NCBI RefSeq assembly: GCF_051251085.1
Contig: NZ_JBPCZH010000001.1
Coordinates: 372,001 to 436,000 of the forward strand
Reading direction: 5' to 3'
DNA from: Cernens ardua
GTDB lineage: Bacteria; Pseudomonadota; Gammaproteobacteria; Pseudomonadales; Halomonadaceae
DNA length: 64,000 bases
Positions within the stretch are counted from its first letter, which is position 1; each line of letters starts with the position of its first letter. The notes under the pieces are model-generated. The model had not been told where the DNA came from and made no database searches. It saw only the letters and a program-made list of their open reading frames with translations. Shown here piece after piece: positions 45,056 through 53,909 of this stretch. Made by a program: the position numbers and the translations under genes.

Positions 45056-45919
45056 ATGGTCAAAAAGACTACCATTCATGCCCAACAGCAGACACTTCCC
45101 GGCGAAGAGTCTTTACTCAAACCGGCTGCGGAGATGATTCGCCCTGACTATAAGGGAAGCGACAAGTTAAAGGGGAAAGTAGCCCTGATTACAGGCGCGG
45201 ACAGCGGTATCGGACGCTCAGTGGCTATTCATTTCGCACGCGAGGGCGCGGATGTTGCTGTCTCTTACCTGAGTGAAGATGATGATGCCAGGGAAACCAA
45301 ACGCCTGGTGGAGGCCGAAGGCCAACAATGCCTGCTGATTCGTGGAGATCTACGCAGTAGTGATTTCTGTCACGAGGTCGTCAAGAAGGTGGTCGATACC
45401 TTTGGCAAACTCAATACAGTCGTCAATAATGCGGGCGTTCAGTTTGTCTCGACCGACCTCACCACGTTGAGCGATGAACAGTGGCAAACCACTTTCGACA
45501 CCAACATCAATAGCATATTTTACATTTCAAAAGCAGCACTTCCCCATCTGGGTGAAGACGATACGATTATCAATACCACATCGATCAATGCTTACGTTGG
45601 GCCCGAGATACTGATCGATTACAGTGCCACCAAAGGCGCGATCGTCAGCTTCACACGTGCGCTCTCCAATCAAGTAGTCGGCAAAGGCATTCGAGTAAAT
45701 TGTGTAGCACCGGGCCCGGTCTGGACGCCCTTACAACCCGCTACTTTAGGTGCCCATGATCCGGAGATGCTGGAAGATTTTGGAAGTAACACTCCCATGG
45801 GACGTGCCGGGCAACCCTCTGAATTAGGACCATGCTACGTCTTTTTAGCCTCGCTTGATTCTTCATTCATCAGTGGGCAAACCTTACACCCCAATGGGGG
45901 CACAGTCGTAAATGGTTAA
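45056..45919 (+). CDS. Short-chain dehydrogenase/reductase (YghA/YhxC-like)
   Basis: NAD(P)-dependent oxidoreductase of 287 residues, starting at 45056 with a perfect AGGAGG six nt upstream. The N-terminal extension of about 40 residues (L-P-G-E-E-S, M-R-P-like M-I-R-P-D-Y-K-G) precedes the Rossmann fold, as in the YghA/YhxC group. The cofactor motif is T-G-A-D-S-G-I-G, N-N-A-G is present, and the catalytic pair is Y189-x3-K193. Substrate is unknown; relatives are often linked to general stress. A terminator directly upstream raises the question of how it is transcribed. Confidence 0.92.
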   Translation: MVKKTTIHAQQQTLPGEESLLKPAAEMIRPDYKGSDKLKGKVALITGADSGIGRSVAIHFAREGADVAVSYLSEDDDARETKRLVEAEGQQCLLIRGDLRSSDFCHEVVKKVVDTFGKLNTVVNNAGVQFVSTDLTTLSDEQWQTTFDTNINSIFYISKAALPHLGEDDTIINTTSINAYVGPEILIDYSATKGAIVSFTRALSNQVVGKGIRVNCVAPGPVWTPLQPATLGAHDPEMLEDFGSNTPMGRAGQPSELGPCYVFLASLDSSFISGQTLHPNGGTVVNG

Positions 45920-45943
45920 TCCCAAGTCTCAGCCCTCTTCCTC

Positions 45944-45977
45944 AGCCCTTTATGCTCCCATATAAAGGGCTTCTTTA
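45944..45977 (+). terminator. Terminator after the SDR gene
   Basis: A 10-bp stem (AGCCCTTTAT at 45944-45953 with ATAAAGGGCT at 45962-45971) is followed by TCTTTAA, 25 nt past the SDR stop. Confidence 0.68.
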
Positions 45978-46026
45978 ACTGCTAGTGGTTACCAAGAGTC
46001 CGTCGTGTCTCAATGGAGTAATATCC

Positions 46027-47298
46027 GTGTCAGATCCACATGAACCTGCAGTTGTGCTCCCAGTCCCCTGGCTGGAACGTATTTCTCATCGATATTGGCT
46101 GGAAGCAGAAGGCGAACGTCTGTTGGTCTTCTACCGTGCCTCACGTCACCCAAAAGGAGGCTTCGCCGCACTTGATAACGATGGGCATCTTCCCAAAAAT
46201 GCACACCCCGATACCATGCAGACAGCGAGGATGACGCACTGCTTTTCCCTGGCATCACTAAGGGGAGAACCCGGTGCCAAACCATTGGCACAACATGGGA
46301 TCGATGCCTTGAAAGGTGTACTCAGGGATGACAAATACGGCGGCTGGTATGGCGCCCTTCCCATCAACAAGAAAGCCAACAGTACCAAGCTTGCCTATAT
46401 TCACGCCTTCATCACATTGAGTGCAGCGAGTGCATGGCAGGCTGGTATCGCAGGGGCTCGAGAGGTGCTGGATGATGCCATCAATGTAATCAATACTCAC
46501 TTTTGGTCAGAAAAAGAGGGATTGGTACATGAAAGCTTCTCGCGAGATTGGTCGAAAGAGGAAGCTTACCGCGGTGGTAACAGTAACATGCATACCACCG
46601 AGGCTTTTCTTGAGCTGGCTGATGTTTTGAACGAGCCCCATTGGCGGGAACGAGCACTTTCCATCGTCACATTCATTATTCACCAACATGCCCGCAAGCA
46701 AGGATATAGGGTCGTGGAGCATTTTGATGAATCGTGGAATGAGTGGCCTGATTACAACAAAGAGTCCCCTGCCGATCCTTTTCGCCCTTATGGCGCTACT
46801 CCGGGACACTCTTTTGAATGGGCCAGGCTGATCCTGCATTTGGAAGCCGGATTATTGGCACACGGCGAAGATACGCCTCATTGGCTGCTTGAAGACGCTG
46901 AAGGGTTATTCCATAAAGCGATCGAGGTTGGCTGGAATGTAGACGGTGAACCGGGGCTGATTTATAGCCACGATTGGGACAACAAACCGATCATCCGAAA
47001 ACGTATGCACTGGACACTCGCGGAAGCCACGGAGGCCGCCTATGCCCTCTTCAAGCGGACGGGTAATCCTGACTACGAAGAATGGTACAAGACTTTCTGG
47101 GATTATATTGATGGCTATCTGATTGATCGTGAAAAAGGCAGTTGGTGGCAGGAATTGGATGAAAAGAATCAACCTTCGTCAGAGATATGGCAAGGAAAAG
47201 CGGATCTTTATCATGCCTATCAAGCCACTCTGATTCCACGCCTGCCTTTATTTCCAACGATTGTGAAAGCGATTTCAGAAGGGAAGGATGCCCTCTAG
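46027..47298 (+). CDS. AGE-family sugar epimerase/isomerase (YihS-like)
   Basis: Member of the N-acylglucosamine 2-epimerase superfamily with an (alpha/alpha)6 barrel; the closest functional type is YihS aldose-ketose isomerase (mannose/fructose or sulfoquinovose/sulfofructose). The GTG at 46027 has GGAG nine nt upstream and gives 423 residues; the frame is open to 45985. Visible family segments are T-A-R-M-T-H-C-F-S, G-N-S-N-M-H-T-T-E-A-F-L-E-L-A-D, and G-H-S-F-E-W-A-R-L, which hold active-site His and Glu residues. None of the other sulfoquinovose genes is nearby, so mannose-type isomerisation is as likely. Confidence 0.87.
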   Translation: MSDPHEPAVVLPVPWLERISHRYWLEAEGERLLVFYRASRHPKGGFAALDNDGHLPKNAHPDTMQTARMTHCFSLASLRGEPGAKPLAQHGIDALKGVLRDDKYGGWYGALPINKKANSTKLAYIHAFITLSAASAWQAGIAGAREVLDDAINVINTHFWSEKEGLVHESFSRDWSKEEAYRGGNSNMHTTEAFLELADVLNEPHWRERALSIVTFIIHQHARKQGYRVVEHFDESWNEWPDYNKESPADPFRPYGATPGHSFEWARLILHLEAGLLAHGEDTPHWLLEDAEGLFHKAIEVGWNVDGEPGLIYSHDWDNKPIIRKRMHWTLAEATEAAYALFKRTGNPDYEEWYKTFWDYIDGYLIDREKGSWWQELDEKNQPSSEIWQGKADLYHAYQATLIPRLPLFPTIVKAISEGKDAL

Positions 47299-47320
47299 GG
47301 AATAGTGATAAGTCGAGGGT

Positions 47321-47391
47321 GCCCCTGATCTATTGATGACTCTCATTAACGGCAGTAATGCTGTCGTTGAAGCGTCCGCAGGGGTGCCACT
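47321..47391. other. Nested hairpin between convergent AGE and MHS genes
   Basis: An inner 8-bp stem (AACGGCAG with CTGTCGTT, loop TAATG) sits inside an outer CCCCTG/CAGGGG pairing. There is no T-tract. It may be a transcript-end structure for either convergent gene. The rest of 47299-47546 shows nothing else. Confidence 0.35.
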
Positions 47392-47546
47392 TGAAAGGTG
47401 ATTAAAGGTGGGCGAGAAATGTTTGCAAACCCGGCAGATACACGATCACGATATACCTGCCAGAACCCGCTAATCATCGCCTGCCGCTTAGCAGTTGTCT
47501 TTTAACATCTCGCCATTAACAGCTATCTTTTATTGCCTATCAGACC

Positions 47547-48866
47547 CTAGCTATCAAGCAGACTCTCTTTTCTGTTCTTGATTCCAAAAATATAGGTGAG
47601 TAGGGAGATGCCAATCACAATAGTGATATAGCCGATAAACAACGTCATATGCTGAGTGGCAAGTGACGCCTGATACAGTAATGGCGCAGTGCCACCAAAG
47701 AGTGAGTTGGCAACGGCATAACCAAATCCCACACCCAACGCACGCACATGAGAAGGAAAAAGCTCGGCTTTTACCACGGCATTAATCGAGGTATATCCTG
47801 TAAGAATGATGAAACCTACTCCTAGAATCAGCGCTGCAGGCAGCCATGATGTCTGGGTTGGAAGTGCTTTCAACATGAAGCCTGTATAGAGAACACCACC
47901 CATGCCGAAGAAGACCAGCAGAGGTTTCCTTCCCCAGATATCAGAGAGCGCACCGCCAATGGGCTGAAGCACCATTAAGAAGCCCAGCATGATCAGATTG
48001 ATCACACTGCCTATAATAATATCGTGCCCCACAAAGGTGGACTGAATGATACGAGGTGCCGTCACTGAATAGGTGTAGAACGCGATGGTACCGCCGGCGG
48101 TGACCAACAGACATACCAACAGGGGTTTCCAGTAATGGGTCAGCAGCTCAATCATGGAGCCCTGATGATTCTTGCCATCCTTGCCCTTATCAAGATCTGT
48201 CTTTTTGAGGGATTCATCCATGGTCTTACGCATGAAGTAAACGCCAATCGCGGCGACTCCACCCAAACCAAAGGCCACGCGCCATCCCCATACAGAAACC
48301 TGATGATGATCGAACAGCAAAAGTAAAATCAGGAGAACCAACTGTGCGACAACCTGCCCACCGATCAGGGTGACATAGTTGAAGGATGACATGAAACCAC
48401 GCCATCCTTTCAGTGCGGATTCCGACATGTAAGTCGCACTGGTCCCATATTCACCGCCGGTGGCAAAACCCTGCAACAGGCGTGCGATCAACAGAATGAT
48501 CGAGGCTCCTATCCCAATGGAGGAAACGGTCGGCGTGAGCGCGATGACGAATGAGCAGAGCGCCATGATACTGACCGAAAATGTCAAGGCGCTCCGTCGG
48601 CCGAAACGATCCGCATAGCGCCCGAAATACCAGGCCCCCAAAGGACGCATTAGAAAAGTCGCGGCAAATATCGCCCAAACATAAATAGCCGAATTCTTGT
48701 CGGCTGACGAAAAGAACTGTGACTCGAAGTAGCCCGCAAAGGCTGAATAGACATAAACGTCATACCATTCGATCAGGTTGCCGGCAGACCCTTTCAGGGT
48801 ATTGGAAACAGAGCGCCTGAGATCGGAGACTTCTGCTACTTGTGATGTTGGGGATGAATGATTCAT
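47547..48866 (-). CDS. MHS-family MFS transporter (KgtP/ShiA-like)
   Basis: Twelve-helix proton symporter of 439 residues. The metabolite:H+ symporter subfamily signatures are G-N-L-I-E-W-Y-D at the first helix, A-D-R-F-G-R-R in loop 2-3, the E-Y-G-T-S-A-T-Y-M-S-E helix-5 region, and S-D-I-W-G-R-K in loop 8-9. Relatives carry 2-oxoglutarate, shikimate, proline/betaine or other carboxylates; this substrate cannot be fixed. It is divergent from tauA across a 351-bp AT-rich gap, so the two could share a regulatory region. Confidence 0.9.
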   Translation of the reverse strand: MNHSSPTSQVAEVSDLRRSVSNTLKGSAGNLIEWYDVYVYSAFAGYFESQFFSSADKNSAIYVWAIFAATFLMRPLGAWYFGRYADRFGRRSALTFSVSIMALCSFVIALTPTVSSIGIGASIILLIARLLQGFATGGEYGTSATYMSESALKGWRGFMSSFNYVTLIGGQVVAQLVLLILLLLFDHHQVSVWGWRVAFGLGGVAAIGVYFMRKTMDESLKKTDLDKGKDGKNHQGSMIELLTHYWKPLLVCLLVTAGGTIAFYTYSVTAPRIIQSTFVGHDIIIGSVINLIMLGFLMVLQPIGGALSDIWGRKPLLVFFGMGGVLYTGFMLKALPTQTSWLPAALILGVGFIILTGYTSINAVVKAELFPSHVRALGVGFGYAVANSLFGGTAPLLYQASLATQHMTLFIGYITIVIGISLLTYIFGIKNRKESLLDS

Positions 48867-49217
48867 TCAGACCTGACTTATTAAATTATTATGATGAATT
48901 GTTCATAAACATGAGAAAGCGGAATAAAAATAAACGCCACTACCTTTACCACATATTCCTGATTCCGTGAAGAAAAATTGCCTCTACTTCCCTGCTAACC
49001 CTTTAAAAAAACAGGTAAAAAATATTTTTAAACACTATAAAAGGCCAGTTCCCTGATTTTGTAGATATTCATTAACAGAATATAAAAATAACATCTGCAC
49101 GCATCTAAATAGAACATTTCGATATTTTTCGCTACCGATAAGCCGACGCATACTTGATACAGCACCTTTTATAACAGGATCGCTTGACAGGTCCGATATT
49201 CACGCAAGGAAATAACA
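48867..49217. other. Divergent regulatory gap between the MHS transporter and tauA
   Basis: An AT-rich 351-bp gap with no gene. Several A/T-rich -10-like stretches occur around 49020-49180, but I could not pair a -35 and -10 with confidence. Sulfur-limitation control by a CysB/Cbl-type regulator would act here if the tau genes are regulated as in E. coli. Confidence 0.4.
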
Positions 49218-50396
49218 ATGCGCCGGCACTTACGCTCTACTTTCGACACGCTATCTCATCCGACACATTTCACTAATACTCTGCCTTTTTTGCAGACTCC
49301 AATAAGCACTCCTACAGCAAAGAACGCTTATAGCGTAAAAGCCACTCTCAAACGAAAAGCGGTCAAAAGCGCCAGTGCCCTGGGATTGATAACCGCTGCC
49401 TTATGCCTCCAAAGTGGACTCACGACGGATGCCATGGCTGCCGATACACTCACATTTGGTTATCAAACGGGCGTTGACCCCACCAAGGTACCGCAGGCAA
49501 ATGGTGAATATGAGAAAGCAACGGGCCAACACATCGTATGGAAAAAGTTCAGTAGTGGCCCCAGTGTTGTTGCTGCATTGGCTTCAGGCTCCCTACAGGT
49601 AGCCGATTTGGGATCAAGCCCATTGGCGGCGGCAGATTCACGAGGACTCCCTCTGGTCACGTTTTTGGTGGTAGGCCAAATCGGCAGCGCCGAAGCATTG
49701 GTTGTACGTGACGGTAGCGGTGTTACCGATCCCAAACAGCTTGAAGGAAAAACCATCGCAACCCCCTTTGTATCGACCAGTCATTACAGCTTACTGGCAG
49801 CATTGAAACATTGGGGCGTTGATCAGCAAAAGGTTCACATTGTAAACCTGCAACCGGCTGAAATCGCAGCCGCATGGCGTCGAGGAGTGATTGATGGAGC
49901 TTATGTCTGGGCACCGGCGCTGGGGCAGATTGAGAAAACCGGCAAGGTGTTAACGGACTCTTCACAGGTCGCACAATGGGGAGCCCCCACTTTTGAAGTC
50001 TGGGTCGCACGCAAGGATTATGCCAAAGCGCATCCGGAAGTGTTACAGGAACTCGCTCAAGTGAGCCTGAATGCTTTTGCCAATTACAACCATGATCCTG
50101 CCGCATGGAATGCTTCATCGCCTCAAGTCGCGGATATAGCACGCCTGACCGGCGCCTCCCCGGCGGACATCCCCGCTTTGTTGAAAGGCACCACCTTCCC
50201 CGATCGGGAGCAACAACTCTCCTCACACTATCTTGGCGGTGGGACAGCGCGTGCCATCAAAGCGACTTCCCAATTCCTGTATGAACAGAAAAGTATTCCC
50301 CAGGTACTGGATAATTATGCTGACTATGTAGATGCTCAGTACGTGAAAAACGCCACCGCTACGTCAAGTGATCATGGGGAAACGTCGGGCCAATGA
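49218..50396 (+). CDS. tauA: Taurine ABC transporter substrate-binding protein
   Basis: Periplasmic binding protein for taurine or related sulfonates. After the leader, G-Y-Q-T-G-V-D-P-T-K-V-P-Q-A-N-G-x-Y and D-L-G-S-S-P-L-A-A-A match TauA closely. The 392-residue product has an unusually long leader: the cleavage site A-M-A/A-D is at residue 74, and about 45 polar residues precede the basic and hydrophobic parts of the signal. The ATG has AAGGA eight nt upstream, and no later ATG exists before the signal core. It overlaps tauB by four bases (ATGA). Confidence 0.94.
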   Translation: MRRHLRSTFDTLSHPTHFTNTLPFLQTPISTPTAKNAYSVKATLKRKAVKSASALGLITAALCLQSGLTTDAMAADTLTFGYQTGVDPTKVPQANGEYEKATGQHIVWKKFSSGPSVVAALASGSLQVADLGSSPLAAADSRGLPLVTFLVVGQIGSAEALVVRDGSGVTDPKQLEGKTIATPFVSTSHYSLLAALKHWGVDQQKVHIVNLQPAEIAAAWRRGVIDGAYVWAPALGQIEKTGKVLTDSSQVAQWGAPTFEVWVARKDYAKAHPEVLQELAQVSLNAFANYNHDPAAWNASSPQVADIARLTGASPADIPALLKGTTFPDREQQLSSHYLGGGTARAIKATSQFLYEQKSIPQVLDNYADYVDAQYVKNATATSSDHGETSGQ

Positions 50397-51307
50397 GTGA
50401 ATTGAAGGCAGATGCAATCAGTGTCAGCTATCCCTTTGCCGATAAGGGAAAACGTGGACGCAAGCAAATTCTGGAACCGCTCTCGCTCAGCATGAGCAAA
50501 GGTGAATCCGTGGTAGTTGTGGGGCCATCAGGTTGTGGCAAGTCAACGCTACTCAATGTACTTGCCGGCTTCCAGACACCCGATCATGGCAGCGTCAGTA
50601 TTGATCACCAGACGCTCCACGGCCCGGGGGGTAACCGAAGTGTAGTGTTTCAGGATGATGCGTTGATGCCCTGGCTGAATGCATGGAAAAACGTCGCATT
50701 GGGTCTAAAATTCAAGGGCGCCTCCCAACGGGAACAGAAAGCCCGGGCCCATGAGGTCCTTGGGTGGGTAGGATTAAGTGACTTTGCTGAACAACGCCCC
50801 ACAGCGCTCTCTGGTGGACAACGACAACGACTGGGATTGGCGCGCGCTTTAGCCGTAGAGCCGGATTTCCTTTTTCTGGATGAACCTTTTGGTGCGCTGG
50901 ATGCATTGACCCGTGAACGAATGCAAGGGTTACTACTGACACTTTGGCGAAAAACGCGCAAGGGTATTTTTCTGATTACTCATAGTATTGATGAAGCCCT
51001 GCTGCTGTCGACTGATCTGTTAGTGATGGCGGGTCCACCGGGGCGAATCATCCGCCATTTGAAGCCCGGCTTCGCAGAACGATTCATTGATGGGGAGACG
51101 CCAGAGGCATTACGCCGTGATCCTCGCTTTGAAATGCTACGGCAGGAAGTCAATGCCTTGCTTCATCCACGGGAAGAAAGCCCGCTATCTGCGACTAATC
51201 AGCAGAAGGCAAGTGCGACAACAACCTCCCTGTCCAGTCAGTATGAGACAGCCGATGCTCCTTTCGAAGGTACCATTGCAGAGGGCGCACGCCATGGCTC
51301 AATTTGA
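50393..51307 (+). CDS. tauB: Taurine ABC transporter ATPase
   Basis: Cytoplasmic ATPase of the sulfonate importer, 304 residues. Walker A is G-P-S-G-C-G-K-S-T-L-L-N-V, the signature is L-S-G-G-Q-R-Q-R-L-G-L-A-R-A-L and Walker B L-F-L-D-E-P-F-G-A-L-D. It is longer than the usual 255-residue TauB because of a C-terminal tail of about 45 residues, rich in S, T and A, after L-H-P-R-E-E. The tail overlaps the start of tauC by 14 bases and contains its ribosome site. Confidence 0.95.
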   Translation: MSELKADAISVSYPFADKGKRGRKQILEPLSLSMSKGESVVVVGPSGCGKSTLLNVLAGFQTPDHGSVSIDHQTLHGPGGNRSVVFQDDALMPWLNAWKNVALGLKFKGASQREQKARAHEVLGWVGLSDFAEQRPTALSGGQRQRLGLARALAVEPDFLFLDEPFGALDALTRERMQGLLLTLWRKTRKGIFLITHSIDEALLLSTDLLVMAGPPGRIIRHLKPGFAERFIDGETPEALRRDPRFEMLRQEVNALLHPREESPLSATNQQKASATTTSLSSQYETADAPFEGTIAEGARHGSI

Positions 51308-52115
51308 ACAATTTCCGCCGTTGAAAACACCTGAAATAAAGGGTGAAAGACAACGGATTGCCCTTTTTCTTCCCAAAGTCATTGGTGGCATCACAATCAT
51401 TGCACTTATAGTGATCTGGTGGCTAGCGTCAGTACTGGGCTGGGTAAATCCGTTATTTCTACCGGGCCCGGGGCATTTGGTCAGCACCTTTATTACGCTG
51501 CTGAAACAGGGCTATATGGGCGTCCCCCTCTGGCAACATGTCTGGACGAGTCTGGCGCGGGTACTGACCGCTCTGGGATTTGCTGTTATCACCGCCCTTC
51601 CGCTGGGTGTGTTGATGGGCACACGCCCACTGATCCGTGCTGCCCTCGACCCACTTATCGAGTTTTATCGCCCGATTCCACCACTGGCTTATTTGCCATT
51701 GATCGTGATCTGGTGTGGCATCGGAGAACTCTCCAAGGTGCTACTGATCTATCTGGCGCTGTTTGCCCCCTTGTTGATCAGTACCGTCAGTGGTGTACTT
51801 CGTGTCGACCCGACACGGTTGCAAGCGGCCAGAAGCCTTGGCGCATCACGCTGGCAAACACTGGTTTATATCATCATTCCCAGTATTCTGCCTGAAGTGA
51901 TTACCGGGCTTCGCATCGCGCTGGGGGTGGGCTGGTCCACCCTCGTGGCTGCAGAACTGATCGCCGCGGATAGTGGTCTCGGCTTCATGGTACAGTCAGC
52001 GGCACAGTATCTATCAACCGATGTTGTCATGGTGGGCATTATCATTATCGCGCTGATTGCGCTGGTCATGGAGTTCGGCCTACGCAGCATCCAAAAACAT
52101 TTTGCCAATTGGTAA
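51294..52115 (+). CDS. tauC: Taurine ABC transporter permease
   Basis: Inner-membrane permease with about six helices, 273 residues from the ATG at 51294 (GAGG upstream, inside tauB). The EAA loop reads A-A-R-S-L-G-A-S-R-W-Q-T, followed by P-S-I-L-P-E-V-I-T-G-L-R-I-A-L-G, typical of the TauC/SsuC group. It closes the operon; tauD, which would release sulfite from taurine, is not present in this window. Confidence 0.95.
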   Translation: MAQFEQFPPLKTPEIKGERQRIALFLPKVIGGITIIALIVIWWLASVLGWVNPLFLPGPGHLVSTFITLLKQGYMGVPLWQHVWTSLARVLTALGFAVITALPLGVLMGTRPLIRAALDPLIEFYRPIPPLAYLPLIVIWCGIGELSKVLLIYLALFAPLLISTVSGVLRVDPTRLQAARSLGASRWQTLVYIIIPSILPEVITGLRIALGVGWSTLVAAELIAADSGLGFMVQSAAQYLSTDVVMVGIIIIALIALVMEFGLRSIQKHFANW

Positions 52116-52170
52116 AAGCGCATCAAGCGTCAATGCTAATGATGTCAAGCGATATAAAAACAGGAAGAGA

Positions 52171-52221
52171 GCTCTTGTAGACTATAAGTTCTTGCAGACT
52201 ATAAGCTCTTGCAGACTATAA
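52171..52221. repeat. Three 17-bp tandem repeats after tauC
   Basis: Units begin at 52171, 52188 and 52205 (core CTTGCAGACTATAA). They lie 55 nt past the tauC stop, and the last one supplies the stop of the minus-strand frame at 52199-52402, much as the heptamer array does for nadD. Confidence 0.88.
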
Positions 52222-52402
52222 AGAGGGGCTCTCTAGCGGTGATAATCGCTCGAAAGCACAACATCAGCTTCCAACGCAGCGTTGTGTCACCTATTGAGGC
52301 ATCAGGGCGGGCTGAATAATGCAGGTAAACGTATTGACCAGGAAGCAATGCATTTATCTGTTCTGCCCACGCCCTGCCCTCCCCAACGACATGCACAGTC
52401 AT
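52199..52402 (-). CDS. Possible 67-residue protein or gene remnant
   Basis: Not recognised. The product begins M-T-V-H-V-V-G-E-G-R-A-W-A-E and looks like the first beta-alpha unit of a Rossmann-like fold; there is a loose resemblance to the degenerate N terminus of the CobA homologue at 55-56 kb (G-E-G-K-E-A-L). There is no ribosome site. It may be a fragment. The rest of 52116-52566 shows only the 17-bp repeats and the promoter region of the S33 gene. Confidence 0.25.
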   Translation of the reverse strand: MTVHVVGEGRAWAEQINALLPGQYVYLHYSARPDASIGDTTLRWKLMLCFRAIITAREPLFIVCKSL

Positions 52403-52566
52403 GAACAGTAATCCATACCTGAAAAGCGTTTGTTATATCTGAAAGAGCACTTGATTATCAGAACACCCTCTCTGCAAAATAGTCTCATCGCTATACCTTG
52501 TTATCCATGCATCATTGTTATCAATTCACCTGATACACAGGGTGCGCACCATTTTGGGAGCCCTTC

Positions 52567-53847
52567 ATGCCTCAGCCCACGCGCATGGGAGATATGCTGT
52601 TAACGGATCATTCGATCGATGTTCCACTGGATCATGATCACCCTGAAAAAGGGACGATTCAGGTTTTCTATCGTGAAGTGTGTCATGTTTCCCACCGTGA
52701 CAGTGATCTTCCACTGCTGATCTTCCTACAGGGAGGCCCGGGGGGGAGCTCACCGCGTTTGAATCGCTGGGGAATGGGCTGGGTTAACGAGGCCATCCAA
52801 CATTATCGTGTCATTCTGCCTGACCAACGCGGCACAGGTCGATCTTCAAGGATTTCATCAAAGACCATCAGCCGCTTCGAAAACAGTGAAGAAGCCAGCC
52901 GTTACCTTGCACTCTTCGATGCCCGTGCGATCATTGATGATTTCGAAGTCATTCGGAAACGCCATTACGACGGTCAACGTTGGGCTACTTTAGGGCAGAG
53001 TTATGGCGGTTTTCTAACCTTGAGTTACCTCTCCTTTGCCCCTGAGGCACTGCTTCGGTGCTATATCACCGGCGGGCTGCCCAGTATAGATCCAGATCCG
53101 GACGAGCTCTATCGCCGAACATATCCGCGTGTTGAACAAAAACTCGCCGATTACTACCAGCGTTTTCCCGGGGATGAAGCCCAAATCAATCAGATCGCCG
53201 ACTTTCTGCGCGACAATTATGTTTGCTTTCCGAATGGCGACCCCTTCACCGTGCGACGCTTTCAGACACTGGGCATGATGTTGGGCATGCAAGCCGCGAG
53301 TGATCAGCTGCATTGGTTATTGGAAGCCCCCTTCACGGACGAAACATGTAGCGAGCTCGACCCTTATTTCATTCTGCAAGTACAGATAGCAACAGGCATG
53401 GATGGTGCGCCCCTGTATGCAGCGCTACAGGAAAATATCTATGCGGATCCAGCTCGTGTGACGAATTGGTCTGCTCAGCGCCTGCGCAATGAACGGCCCC
53501 AATTCGATGAGCACGCTCGCCCCTTATGTCTTACAGGTGAAATGGTCTACCCGTGGATGTTCGACGAGATACAGGCGCTTCGCCCATTCAGAGACGCTGT
53601 GCATCAGCTGGCACGTACTCCCGGACGCAAGCCCCTATATGACAAGGCGATACTTGCAGAGAATACCGTCCCCATCGCTGCGGCTATCTACGACGAAGAC
53701 TTGTATGTCGATCGGGAGCTTTCCCTTGCCACCGCTCGCCACATTCCTCATCTCCACTACTGGCTGACCAATGAGTATGAGCACGATGGGCTGCGTACAG
53801 ATGATCGCGTATTCAAGCGACTCTTCAATCTTCTACAAGGACGTTGA
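52567..53847 (+). CDS. Proline iminopeptidase-like alpha/beta hydrolase (S33)
   Basis: Serine peptidase that removes N-terminal proline or other residues from short peptides, probably cytoplasmic. The 426-residue protein has the oxyanion motif Q-G-G-P-G-G-S, the acidic-turn D-Q-R-G-T-G-R-S, the nucleophile Ser145 in G-Q-S-Y-G-G, and the catalytic His406 in E-Y-E-H-D-G. Length and motifs fit the proline iminopeptidase/tricorn-factor group. GGGAG is nine nt before the ATG. It could use the peptides brought in by the ABC system 10 kb away. Confidence 0.93.
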   Translation: MPQPTRMGDMLLTDHSIDVPLDHDHPEKGTIQVFYREVCHVSHRDSDLPLLIFLQGGPGGSSPRLNRWGMGWVNEAIQHYRVILPDQRGTGRSSRISSKTISRFENSEEASRYLALFDARAIIDDFEVIRKRHYDGQRWATLGQSYGGFLTLSYLSFAPEALLRCYITGGLPSIDPDPDELYRRTYPRVEQKLADYYQRFPGDEAQINQIADFLRDNYVCFPNGDPFTVRRFQTLGMMLGMQAASDQLHWLLEAPFTDETCSELDPYFILQVQIATGMDGAPLYAALQENIYADPARVTNWSAQRLRNERPQFDEHARPLCLTGEMVYPWMFDEIQALRPFRDAVHQLARTPGRKPLYDKAILAENTVPIAAAIYDEDLYVDRELSLATARHIPHLHYWLTNEYEHDGLRTDDRVFKRLFNLLQGR

Positions 53848-53909
53848 AGGATTGCGTTAACCTGTGATGGGTATGTGTTTGAGTAGCGGGTATGTAAAAG
53901 ATAAAAAAC

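Noticed and set aside
46027..47298. Full sulfoquinovose pathway around the YihS-like gene
   Set aside because: No yihT/U/V/Q-type aldolase, reductase, kinase or sulfoquinovosidase is adjacent, so only the general AGE isomerase call is kept.
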